A DNA stretch of 64,000 bases from Leptolyngbya boryana PCC 6306 (GTDB taxonomy: Bacteria; Cyanobacteriota; Cyanobacteriia; Leptolyngbyales; Leptolyngbyaceae), in assembly GCF_000353285.1 (NCBI RefSeq), contig NZ_KB731324.1, positions 204,577-268,576 of the forward strand, written 5' to 3'. This document shows positions 45,778 to 54,397 of this stretch, piece by piece (within the stretch, counting starts at the first letter, position 1; each line of letters opens with the position of its first letter). The notes below the pieces were generated by a model that made no database searches, was not told where the DNA came from, and saw only the letters and a program-made list of their open reading frames with translations. A program made the translations under genes and the position numbers.

Positions 45778-46386
45778 TTAATCCACATGAAATTCAAATT
45801 GGACATTGCCAAATGCAATCTCGTCTCCGTTCTGAATCGGGCTTGCTTGTTCACTTGCGACGCGCTCCCACTTGGCTTGCCCGACTGAGCGCAAGAAAGT
45901 ACCGTTTTTGGTTGCCAGGTCTTTGAGTAACCATCGTCCCATTGGATCTTTTGTAATCTCTGCATGGTTGCGCGAAATGTGATCAATGGCTGAGGCAGGA
46001 AGTCGTCCCAGGTCGATGTCTACTGGTCCGCTTTCTGGATCAAAGCGTCCAATCACAACTTGATTGCCATGGATAGGAAAGGCTTCTGATGTCGCGACTC
46101 CATTGCTTCTAAACACAATTCGAGCAGACCCATTTGTAACAGGAGCAGGTTGCGGAGCAGGATCAATATCTGTAGAACTGGGAACGGTTGGAGTCGGCTC
46201 TTCTGCTGGAGTCGCGTCGGTTGCTTCGACTTCCGCATCGGGCGGATCAGTAATGGGTGTTTCTAGCACAGGAGAATCAGCCTGTGGGGGATCAAGCGGT
46301 TTGGCTGGCGTTAGGGTAGTCCCACACTCGGAACACACGTCATCCTGTTCGGATACTGATGCATCGCACACAGGGCAGTTAATCAT
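45778..46386 (-). CDS. Zinc-ribbon FHA protein
   Basis: 202 residues from ATG 46386. CPVC...CSECG ribbon at the N-terminus, an acidic Pro/Asp/Glu linker, then an FHA domain (about 95-202): VIGRFDPESGPVDIDL, SRNHAEI, LKDLATKNGTFL. The Arg, Ser and Asn that bind phospho-Thr are kept. It should read the output of the island's kinases. It is the first gene of the second transcription block, and the 255 bp upstream are free. Confidence 0.88.
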   Translation of the reverse strand: MINCPVCDASVSEQDDVCSECGTTLTPAKPLDPPQADSPVLETPITDPPDAEVEATDATPAEEPTPTVPSSTDIDPAPQPAPVTNGSARIVFRSNGVATSEAFPIHGNQVVIGRFDPESGPVDIDLGRLPASAIDHISRNHAEITKDPMGRWLLKDLATKNGTFLRSVGQAKWERVASEQASPIQNGDEIAFGNVQFEFHVD

Positions 46387-46641
46387 ACTCAATCTCCTCA
46401 TCTTATTTGCAGAATACTTCGCTCGTGCTGCCTCTTGTCATCTTTGAATTTTGGTAGGAGCGATTCGAGCAGGAGAGCCATTCGCAATCTATGAAAAAAA
46501 GCAATCACTGAGTCTCAAAGCTTACTGTTAAACTCACTACAATAGTGACCGACGATCGTGAGTTCTGACTCGGACTTTATTTTTTCTTAAGCAAAGCTAA
46601 GCGCTTGATTTGCCAATTCGCTCAGATCTTCAGATTTGCTG
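46387..46641. promoter_or_regulatory. Spacer separating the two blocks of the island
   Basis: 255 bp, AT-rich, between the TPR kinase stop and the FHA gene start. It is the largest gap in the minus-strand run and so probably holds the promoter of the downstream block. No operator is identified. Confidence 0.35.
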
Positions 46642-48714
46642 CTACAGATCCATCCCGATCGCTCGAAAAGCATCTTGGATCTGATTTGCCATTGCCAGAT
46701 TGCCTTGCTCTAAGTAGAGTTGAACCGCAAGAGAATAGCACGATCGCACTTCTCGTTCGTCTTTTAAACTACCTTGCTGACTGAGGTTCGACAGCACCCA
46801 GGCGAGATTGTGATGTGCAGAGGCAAGACTGGGTTGAAGTTGGATCGCTTGTTCTAGATAAGATTGCGCGATCGACCATTGTGACTGCTGAGCGAACAAG
46901 ATGCCTAATCGCAAACAGGCATCAGCACTCTGAGGTAAGGTCTGGTATGTTCCAATCGCAGCCTGTGTTTGATCGAGCTTTTCTTGTACAACTCCAAGAT
47001 TCCAACTCATCCAATCTGACTTCTGCGACTTTTGTACGGCTTGGCTAAAATCGTTGAGAGCCAGTTTCCATTGTGCTTTCTGAGCTTGCTTCCAGGCTCT
47101 AAAACCCCAGGCAAAGCCACTATCTATCGCGATCGCTTCTTGCAGCGCAAGCTCTAGATCTGGGGATTGAGGATTCGTGACAGCATCAAGTGCCATCAGC
47201 AAGCAAGGATAGATCCAGATTTGGTGGTGCTGAGCACCTTGAGATTGCTTTGACTGCGTGATTGCCAGACGGGCTGAGGGAATCACGATTCTCCAATTTT
47301 TCTGATGGGCAGCAATCCAAGCCTTGACTCCTAAAGCAAACACGGACTGTTGCTCCAGTGCGAGAGAATGGTCGATCGCGCTTTGAGCAGACTGCCACTG
47401 ACCCGATTTGCCTAAAGCCCAGGCGAGATTAGCAGCAATCCAGGCTTGTTGAGGAGCAAGATCAACTCCTTGCTGTAAAAGTTCTACTGCCTCACGCCAT
47501 CGAGCAGATCGACAGTGCAGTAGACCGAGAATGCCATAAAGCCGTCCATCGGTTTGAGTCAGTTGTAGGGCTTGTTCGGCGATCGTTTGACAGGTCGCAT
47601 CCTGTCCAAGATGGAGCAACACGATCGCGAGCTCAGTTAAAGCTATAGCATCGTTGGGCGTATCTGCTAGATATTTTTGATAAGATTGCGCTGCTTCTTG
47701 CAGGTGAGCTTGCTCGACTAGGCGACGCGATCGCACGAGGCTTGGGGACGTGAATTTACCTGTTTGAAGTGCCTGAATCAGTTCAGTCGTGCTTTGAAAT
47801 CGATCATTCGCATCAATCCGCATTCCGGTCAAAATCACCCGCTCCATCAGGTCGCTAATTCCAGACACAATCTGACGAGGAGGCTTTAAGCGATCAGATA
47901 GCAATCGTTCAGGCGCTTCTAGCGGCAGTTCTCCGGTCAGCAACTCATACATCGAAGCACACAACGCATAGATATCTGTGCTGGGATTGCGTTTTGCACG
48001 GACGGTATACTGCTCTGGTGGCGCATATGCTCCGCTGAGATAGCGCGTCATGTGGGAAGTTTTGCCCTGTGTAAACTCGCGTGCTGTACCAAAATCGATC
48101 AAGATTGCTTGGTCTTGATCGTTGATGAGAATGTTGGCTGGCTTGATGTCACGATGTAGTAAGTCATGCTGATGCACCACTCCTAATGCTTCTGAAACTT
48201 GAATAAAGTAGCGTTTTACTCGTGCTTCTGACAAGATCCCTTCTGCTTCCCAAATCTCCTGAAGCGACCTGCCCGATACCAGTGCCATCACAATGTAAGC
48301 CGTATTGTTTTCCTCAAACCAGTCATAGACCTCTACAATATTCGGGTGCTGACATCTTGAGAGCCGCTGTGCTTCTCGAAGAAATCCATCAATCATTTCA
48401 CGCTGCTGCTTGCGGCTCACTGCCCATAGCACCGTCCTTCCTTGGCGACTGACTTCGCGATCGGGAAAGTTTTCTTTAATTGCGATCGGGCGTTGCTGTC
48501 TGAGGTCAAATCCCCGATAGGTAATGCCGAATCCCCCCGTTCCCAGAGTGCTGTCAATGCGATAGGTTCCCTGCTTTAATGTCATTCCGGGTGGCAGATG
48601 AATTAGTGCAGTCGTTCGTTGAGTGGTGGAATCGACTAGCGGATTGCCACAGAGCGCACATGCGATCGCGCTGTCTAGGTTCTCATGAAAGCAAACTGAG
48701 CATTGGATCGACAT
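46642..48714 (-). CDS. Zinc-ribbon Ser/Thr kinase with TPR domain
   Basis: 690 residues. CSVC...CALCG ribbon (5-22), kinase (about 45-310) with LGTGGFGITYRG, IAIKENFPD, HRDIKPANIL and DFGTAREF, then about nine TPR units (for example PQQAWIAANLAWALGKSGQWQSA, PSLASAHHNLAWVLSNLSQQG). It is a fourth kinase with a fourth kind of C-terminal scaffold. TPRs bind peptides or partner proteins. It ends the upstream block of the island and starts 20 bp after the PP2C gene. Confidence 0.9.
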   Translation of the reverse strand: MSIQCSVCFHENLDSAIACALCGNPLVDSTTQRTTALIHLPPGMTLKQGTYRIDSTLGTGGFGITYRGFDLRQQRPIAIKENFPDREVSRQGRTVLWAVSRKQQREMIDGFLREAQRLSRCQHPNIVEVYDWFEENNTAYIVMALVSGRSLQEIWEAEGILSEARVKRYFIQVSEALGVVHQHDLLHRDIKPANILINDQDQAILIDFGTAREFTQGKTSHMTRYLSGAYAPPEQYTVRAKRNPSTDIYALCASMYELLTGELPLEAPERLLSDRLKPPRQIVSGISDLMERVILTGMRIDANDRFQSTTELIQALQTGKFTSPSLVRSRRLVEQAHLQEAAQSYQKYLADTPNDAIALTELAIVLLHLGQDATCQTIAEQALQLTQTDGRLYGILGLLHCRSARWREAVELLQQGVDLAPQQAWIAANLAWALGKSGQWQSAQSAIDHSLALEQQSVFALGVKAWIAAHQKNWRIVIPSARLAITQSKQSQGAQHHQIWIYPCLLMALDAVTNPQSPDLELALQEAIAIDSGFAWGFRAWKQAQKAQWKLALNDFSQAVQKSQKSDWMSWNLGVVQEKLDQTQAAIGTYQTLPQSADACLRLGILFAQQSQWSIAQSYLEQAIQLQPSLASAHHNLAWVLSNLSQQGSLKDEREVRSCYSLAVQLYLEQGNLAMANQIQDAFRAIGMDL

Positions 48715-48734
48715 AATGATTGGATCGACATAAT

Positions 48735-50663
48735 TTATGACTGTTCAGAAAAATGGCATCGGAGTGCTAGAAGGGTCGCGTTATCATGAGCGCCTGCTTT
48801 TAGGACTGCTTCGATCGTTTGGTGAACGGCTTCTCGTAAGCTGCGGTCTGGCTGAAAGAATTCAATCATCTGACAGGCGAGTGAATTTTCAGCCGGATTT
48901 TCAGCATTTAATTCGTCCCAGACTCCATCTGAACACAACAGCAGAATGTCTCCCTCTTGTATCGATAAGGTGAGATCACCATAGCGCGACAATGTGTGAA
49001 TATAACCCTCACTGAGCATCCGACGATCTCCAAGCGATCGAGTCAGTTGATTGCGATCTGGATCGTCCAGGCTGTCTTCGTAGCTGATTTGCCCATTTGC
49101 TAGACGACTTGCTGTCACAGAATGATCTTCGCTCAGTTGACAAAGGATCTGATTGCGGATCAAAAAAATCCGACTGTCCCCAATATGAGCAATGTAGAGA
49201 TTTCGATCGACGGCGAGTGCTACGCTCAATGTTGTTCCGCCTCCTTGCACTTGACTCGATACCTGCTCGTTTGCTTGCTGGACAGCAGATTCTAACCATT
49301 TCGCCCATTCTGACATCTGTTTCGACTGGGGCATAGCAGACTCTAGCAGGGTCGTAATGGCAATCTGGCTTGCGACTTTGCCTTGATTCATCCCGCCCAT
49401 GCCATCTGCGATCGCAGCGAGTGCAATGACGCTACTATCAAAGCGATCGAGATGTTTAATCCCATAGTGGTCTTCGTTCTGTAATCGATGCACAGAAAGA
49501 CCGACCGTCGTCTGACTCGCAATTTCCCATTCGGTTCGTTTAACATTGCCGTAGCGTTTGCGAGTTTCGACGAGCGCATCTCGCAATCGACATAGGGGCA
49601 GACGATCCTCCGCATCAGAGAGACACAGCCGCAAAATTTGATAGATCGACGGGATAGGCTTAATTGCTAAGGGCGCATTGTGAGTCGAGGTTGGAGACTG
49701 TTTGTGAATGGCTTGGTACAGAAGACTTGCTACCCCATAGCTACTCATCGTCTCATCGACAGGAGATGTGCTAAATGCAGCTTCTGGTGGACAATACTTG
49801 CCGGATAAGCCTGACTGTAACTGCTCACCTGTAGGATAAGCGCCTGTCAAGTCGTGAAACTGAATCGGAGCACGCAGGTAGATAAACTTTGGCAGAATTT
49901 GAATAAAGCTCCACTGCACTTGCTGTGTATTGAGAAACAGTTGGCAGACCTGAGTTGCAACCAGGAGCGCCTCTTCCAAAGAAACGTCGCGATCGAGCCA
50001 TTCTTCCAGCGTTTCGGCATCTTCTGGCAGATAGCTGAGCAGAAGTAGCTTGGGTTCAGGGTGTTCTGATGCTGCTTCGACGATCGCGTCATCGAGTAGA
50101 TATCCCGATTCATCGACGGGATCAAACGGGTGTGAGTGACTTGCAGTAGAGTCTTCTCGGTCAGTCGATTCAGAGTGATCTGCAATGTGAATGGCGGTTG
50201 AATCGGGTTCAGGCGGATGATCGATCGATTCAACACTCGACTGAAATTCAAAGCCACAAGCACTGCACTGTAAGCTTTCTTTGGGATTCTCAAAGCCGCA
50301 GATCGAGCAGGATATCGTTTCGGAAGGTGCTGGCTCGATTTCTGGAGGGGCTTCAACGGTGGGAATCGGTTCTGCTGTTGAGATCAAAACAGCAGGTTTC
50401 ATCTCAGATGCAGCTAGCTCCGAGATCAGCTTATTGGTTTCAATCACTTGACGAAGTTGAAGTTCTCGCGCCAAGTTGCCATTAATTGACCCGACTCGCA
50501 ATAAGCCCTGCTTAACATCACTCTCAACGGTTTCTTGAATCCCAACTCTAAAGTAGTAAACATCCGCCGCGTGTGCTAAGTAAGCTTCTACCTGCACCTG
50601 AAATGCTTCGATTTCAAACCGGGCAGTGGGCTGAATGCACAGCGCATCAGTAAGTGTGTTCAT
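48735..50663 (-). CDS. Zinc ribbon-kinase relic-PP2C phosphatase
   Basis: 642 residues. Residues 1-100 are an unassigned domain (PTARFEIEAFQVQVEAYLAHAA); CSIC...CSACG ribbon at about 119-137; a low-complexity acidic linker; a very worn kinase-like region (about 195-370, with YCPPEAAFS...SSYGVASLLYQAI where the APE-to-helix F part would be). The PP2C domain is about 385-642: RLQNEDHYGI, IADGMGGMNQGK, GGGTTLSVAL, HIGDSRIFLI, CSDGVWDE and GAHDNATLLAL. The phosphatase is intact and the kinase part has no catalytic residues. It is the counterpart of the 43726 gene. Confidence 0.85.
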   Translation of the reverse strand: MNTLTDALCIQPTARFEIEAFQVQVEAYLAHAADVYYFRVGIQETVESDVKQGLLRVGSINGNLARELQLRQVIETNKLISELAASEMKPAVLISTAEPIPTVEAPPEIEPAPSETISCSICGFENPKESLQCSACGFEFQSSVESIDHPPEPDSTAIHIADHSESTDREDSTASHSHPFDPVDESGYLLDDAIVEAASEHPEPKLLLLSYLPEDAETLEEWLDRDVSLEEALLVATQVCQLFLNTQQVQWSFIQILPKFIYLRAPIQFHDLTGAYPTGEQLQSGLSGKYCPPEAAFSTSPVDETMSSYGVASLLYQAIHKQSPTSTHNAPLAIKPIPSIYQILRLCLSDAEDRLPLCRLRDALVETRKRYGNVKRTEWEIASQTTVGLSVHRLQNEDHYGIKHLDRFDSSVIALAAIADGMGGMNQGKVASQIAITTLLESAMPQSKQMSEWAKWLESAVQQANEQVSSQVQGGGTTLSVALAVDRNLYIAHIGDSRIFLIRNQILCQLSEDHSVTASRLANGQISYEDSLDDPDRNQLTRSLGDRRMLSEGYIHTLSRYGDLTLSIQEGDILLLCSDGVWDELNAENPAENSLACQMIEFFQPDRSLREAVHQTIEAVLKAGAHDNATLLALRCHFSEQS

Positions 50664-50677
50664 AGCGCTGCAACTCT

Positions 50678-51196
50678 TTAGGGACTTTGAAACAGAAAGC
50701 GGAGTTTCGCGATCGCAATCTCATCACCCGGACTGAGAACTTGAGGATAGTCAATCCTGGCGCTAAATCGACTCTCGCCCACTCGTCGCAAAAAGATGCC
50801 ATTCTCAGAACCGAGGTCTTTGATTTTCCACTGATCGCCTTCACGGTAAATTTCGGCATGATTGCGCGAAATGAATTCGTCTTCTTTGAATCCTTCCAGA
50901 TCAATGTCTACGGGACCCGTCACTGGATCAAACTTACCGATCACAGTGTTTACCGAGTCGATCACAAACTCTGCGACAGGTGCATTGACTGTTTTTGGAA
51001 TCAGTCGCGCTGTTGCCGCAGTGGGCAGAGCGGGAGTTGTAGGCGTTGGCAGGGGAATTGGAAGCGGCTGTGGGATTGGGGGCGGACTGGGAGACGAATC
51101 AGGACTGATCTGAGTGAGGTCATACCCACAGGCAACGCAGAATTCGGTTCTGTCAGGGTTTTCGTCGTAACCACAGGCTGGACAAGGACTCATCAT
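50678..51196 (-). CDS. Zinc-ribbon FHA protein (second copy)
   Basis: 172 residues. CPACG...CVACG ribbon, a Pro-rich linker (PSPPPIPQPLPIPLPTP) and a C-terminal FHA domain with VIGKFDPVTGPVDIDLEG, ISRNHAEIY and IKDLGSENGIFL. It is a paralogue of 45778-46386. The Thr of the usual NGT is Ile here (NGIF). It lies 14 bp before the PP2C gene and 50 bp after the VWA gene. Confidence 0.88.
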   Translation of the reverse strand: MMSPCPACGYDENPDRTEFCVACGYDLTQISPDSSPSPPPIPQPLPIPLPTPTTPALPTAATARLIPKTVNAPVAEFVIDSVNTVIGKFDPVTGPVDIDLEGFKEDEFISRNHAEIYREGDQWKIKDLGSENGIFLRRVGESRFSARIDYPQVLSPGDEIAIAKLRFLFQSP

Positions 51197-51246
51197 AGTT
51201 TGTGCTCCTCAGCTAAAGGCTTGAATATTGAAATAAGTTGCGATCG

Positions 51247-52629
51247 TTATGTCCCAGATGCTTGGCGAATCTCTGCTTCAGAGAGTTCATCGTTGATGTC
51301 TTGACCCATTTTGACGGTCTTACTTTTTGATCCCATTTTGATGGTTTTGCGAGTGGCGGATGAGATCCGGCGTGTTTTTCGTAGCTCGTCCTGAGCAGAG
51401 GTGAGGGAGTCGGTCATCTCTGTGTTGCCGAGCCGCTTTGTCATGCGTCGCGCTGATTCTAGTAATTCTTCTGCACGATGGGGGTCTTGTTCCGCAATGC
51501 GCGTTGCTTCTGTGATTACCTGTGCGATGTTACATTGCTGCACATAGCCCATGACTTCTTGATCTACCTGGACGGCGAGTTCTTGTCCTGCGACAAATTG
51601 CACGACTACGTTTTGGAGATCAAGTTCGCCGCGTCGGTTCTCTCCGGGCACATCATAGGTTAGTCCTAATTGTGCGATGCGAATTCGGGATGCGGTGCGG
51701 CTTGCGATCGTAAATTCTAAGATAAAAACGGTTTCATCGTGAGCCAGGACGTTCCCGATGCTATGTGGGTCTTGATCAAGCGAGAACTCTGCTTGTGAAG
51801 GATAGGCACGCAGCACTCGCGTCAGTGCGACCCCTTTTACTGTTTTTACAGTCAAGGCTAGGTTCGTGATCACTTCCTGCTGGACTAAGCCGATTTCACT
51901 CACGATCGTGTTAGGAAAATCGAGGATCGAGACCGCAGTTCCCGTTGCCGTACCGGGCACAACATGAAAGGGCTTGCCTCCCGTCACATCGCTCAATCGA
52001 TTCAGCAGATCTTCGTTAAATTCACCCACTCCCAGTGCTATCATCGGAATATTGGCGATCGAGAACTGTTTTGCTAATTCATCGCACAGGTCTTCATCAA
52101 CGGTTTGACCATCTGTGAAGACTAATGCCCGCCGACTTGCCATGCTGTGATCATCCAGGGCGTGGAGGGCTTGTTTTAAGCCTAGCCCCATGCGAGTGCC
52201 GCCAGAGAAGCTTTTCAGACGCAAAATTGCAGCGTCAATTGCAGCGACTTCGGTTGCGGGTGTAGCACTGATCAGCGTTGTGGCTTGATCATCAAACTGA
52301 ATGATGGAAATGCGATCGTTGGCATCTAACTTGCCAGAATGCAGCAGCGATCGTAGCGATTCGATCACAATGTCAATCTTGGTTTTGCCGCCTGTTGCGA
52401 CGCGCCACTGCTGTCCGTCCATCTGGACAACCTGGTCAGTAGGTTGAGGCTCACCTGCGACAACGCTATACATCGAACCGCTTGTATCAATCACAAATGC
52501 GATGTTGGTTGGTGGACGAGTATTTGCAACTTGTTTGGTGGGGCGGAGTTTGAGCATTAAGAATAGTTTTTGCTCGTCCGAGTCGGCGGGGAGAAATTCG
52601 CGGTGGGGAGTGATCGCAATGTTTAGCAT
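51247..52629 (-). CDS. VWA-domain protein with Thr-rich basic tail (second copy)
   Basis: 460 residues, paralogous to 42320-43723. MIDAS DTSGS near residue 50, GGTRMGLGL and LVFTDGQTVDED. The tail carries KTIKMG and KTVKMG followed by EAEIRQASG, so the repeated K-T-V/I-x-x-G motif is conserved although the neighbouring sequence differs. It lies 12 bp after the small unknown gene 52642-53028. Confidence 0.85.
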   Translation of the reverse strand: MLNIAITPHREFLPADSDEQKLFLMLKLRPTKQVANTRPPTNIAFVIDTSGSMYSVVAGEPQPTDQVVQMDGQQWRVATGGKTKIDIVIESLRSLLHSGKLDANDRISIIQFDDQATTLISATPATEVAAIDAAILRLKSFSGGTRMGLGLKQALHALDDHSMASRRALVFTDGQTVDEDLCDELAKQFSIANIPMIALGVGEFNEDLLNRLSDVTGGKPFHVVPGTATGTAVSILDFPNTIVSEIGLVQQEVITNLALTVKTVKGVALTRVLRAYPSQAEFSLDQDPHSIGNVLAHDETVFILEFTIASRTASRIRIAQLGLTYDVPGENRRGELDLQNVVVQFVAGQELAVQVDQEVMGYVQQCNIAQVITEATRIAEQDPHRAEELLESARRMTKRLGNTEMTDSLTSAQDELRKTRRISSATRKTIKMGSKSKTVKMGQDINDELSEAEIRQASGT

Positions 52630-52641
52630 TTTGTTAAGTTG

Positions 52642-53028
52642 CTAGAGGAAGCTGAGAGGGGGAAATGCACCGCTCTGGGGTTCGATCGCGCTGAGGTCAG
52701 GAGGAACGATCGCGGGAGGAGCTTGATTGCCGGAGTCTTGTAGCTGGTCTAGGTCGATGATGTCGGTCGGGGCGAGGTTGATTTTAATGGTGCTGTCTCG
52801 GTAGCCTTGTCGGATATCTTCGATCCAGGTCTTGATGATTTGGTTGAGGTTGGAAGCGTTGATGCGGCAGAGGCTACGTCGTTGAAGTTCTCGCCGAATC
52901 GTCTCTCGGACTTCTGGAGTGAAGTAGCGTTCTGGATGGTCTTCGTCATGCGGCTGCAAATCAAGGGTGTATTGGCACTCCTGATCGGTTTGAGCTTCGG
53001 ATTTGAGCGTGAGGATGTACTTAACCAT
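52642..53028 (-). CDS. Small hypothetical protein of the island
   Basis: 128 residues from ATG 53028 (MVKYILTLKSEAQ). The central part is helical and charged (YFTPEVRETIRRELQRRSLCRI), followed by a short acidic and Pro-rich tail (PPDLSAIEPQSG). No family is recognised. It is tightly packed between two VWA genes, so it is probably part of the same complex. Confidence 0.55.
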   Translation of the reverse strand: MVKYILTLKSEAQTDQECQYTLDLQPHDEDHPERYFTPEVRETIRRELQRRSLCRINASNLNQIIKTWIEDIRQGYRDSTIKINLAPTDIIDLDQLQDSGNQAPPAIVPPDLSAIEPQSGAFPPLSFL

Positions 53029-53101
53029 TCCATAGTGCGTGACGAAGTTCAAGGCGGTTACTTGCTATCATCTCTGCGAATCGGATGAGATGAGAAAGAG
53101 C

Positions 53102-54397
53102 TTAATACTTTTTTTGCGATTGCAGCGATCGCGCCCAGAGACTAAAGGGCACGATCGCTAGCAGAAATAAAGCTCCTGCTAGAATAACAGTTGGCAATCG
53201 AGTTTGCCACTTTACTTCGCGTCCGAACAGTGTCATGGTATAGGACTCAGGCTGAGAGGACACTTGGTTGGCGCTAACTTTCACGCTGTGTCGAGTTCCT
53301 CGCTCAGGATTAGGATTTTCATATTTCAGTTCGTATTGACCGCGTAATGCATTGAGAAATCGAGTTTCTAGTTCTCGTACAATTTCATCTCCTGCGGCTG
53401 AGAAAGTATGAATTCCGCCTGTTGCATCTGCAATTTGCTCCAATCGCTCTTGATCCATAAATCTTCCCTCACATGCGATTTTGCCTCTTACGTTCTCGCG
53501 TGTGGCAGCTTGATTCAGTCCGCACCCTCTACCCACGTCTTGCGGAGATTCACCATATCCCAGAGCATGTAGCCAAACTTTTGGCTTGTCTTGAAGTAAC
53601 GTACTGAGTGCTTCAAAGGCTTGTCTCTCGTTGGGGCTTTGATTGTCGTAGCCATCGGAGAGCAGGATGATTGCGAGTTGGGGGAGTTCTTGGTTGAATC
53701 CGCTCGGTTGAGTTTGCCGTAATGCCTTGACTGCTGCTGTGATCGAACTGTAAAGATTAGTGGCTGCACAGGGAGAACTCTTTGCATACATCTCAAGGGC
53801 TTCTTTTAGACGGGGGTCACTGGGTGAATAAAATCGATCGTTGCTCAGTAGTTTCGCTGCGTTCGGATTGTCATCATAAAAAAGCTTTGGCTTGATGTCT
53901 GGACTGCACTTGTCTTGATCTCCTGTACTAGGTTTTCCGAATAGAACCAGATTGACTTTGGTTTGGTTTGTATCGCGATCGGCAAGTTTCTGGATCAGTC
54001 CTCGAATTCCTGTGATCGCGCGTTCAAATTTTTTGGTTCCATTTCCATCAGGCTCCTTCATACTCCCGCTAAAGTCTAGGAGCACAATCATTCGGAGTGG
54101 GGGTGGACTCGCCTCATCAGGACGGCTGAACGACCAGTTCTCGGGCGAGAGTGGTTGATCATTGACTTCTAGCTGGAAGTTGTCTCGCTTGAGTGAGGTA
54201 ATGGGGTCTTGTCTAGCATCTCTTGCTTGGACGCGCAAAATGACTCGATCATCGACAATTTGTTTGCCCATGATTTCGACCTGTTTGACTTGAGCGATCG
54301 CAGGCGTGCTAAAACAAGTGAGCAAAAAGAGCGATCGACTAAGCCAATGGATCAAGGAAACGGTTGTAGTAGACGAAGCGAAAGCATTTTTTATCAT
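53102..54397 (-). CDS. Exported, membrane-anchored VWA protein
   Basis: 431 residues. N-terminal signal sequence (LSRSLFLLTCFSTPAIAQ), an N-terminal beta domain, a VWA domain with MIDAS LDFSGSM and ILLSDGYDNQ, and a C-terminal membrane helix (LPTVILAGALFLLAIVPFSLWA). The VWA part should face the periplasm or lumen, unlike the two cytoplasmic VWA proteins. The ATG overlaps the upstream gene by 59 bp; later starts would cut the signal. It might sense envelope events. Confidence 0.8.
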   Translation of the reverse strand: MIKNAFASSTTTVSLIHWLSRSLFLLTCFSTPAIAQVKQVEIMGKQIVDDRVILRVQARDARQDPITSLKRDNFQLEVNDQPLSPENWSFSRPDEASPPPLRMIVLLDFSGSMKEPDGNGTKKFERAITGIRGLIQKLADRDTNQTKVNLVLFGKPSTGDQDKCSPDIKPKLFYDDNPNAAKLLSNDRFYSPSDPRLKEALEMYAKSSPCAATNLYSSITAAVKALRQTQPSGFNQELPQLAIILLSDGYDNQSPNERQAFEALSTLLQDKPKVWLHALGYGESPQDVGRGCGLNQAATRENVRGKIACEGRFMDQERLEQIADATGGIHTFSAAGDEIVRELETRFLNALRGQYELKYENPNPERGTRHSVKVSANQVSSQPESYTMTLFGREVKWQTRLPTVILAGALFLLAIVPFSLWARSLQSQKKY

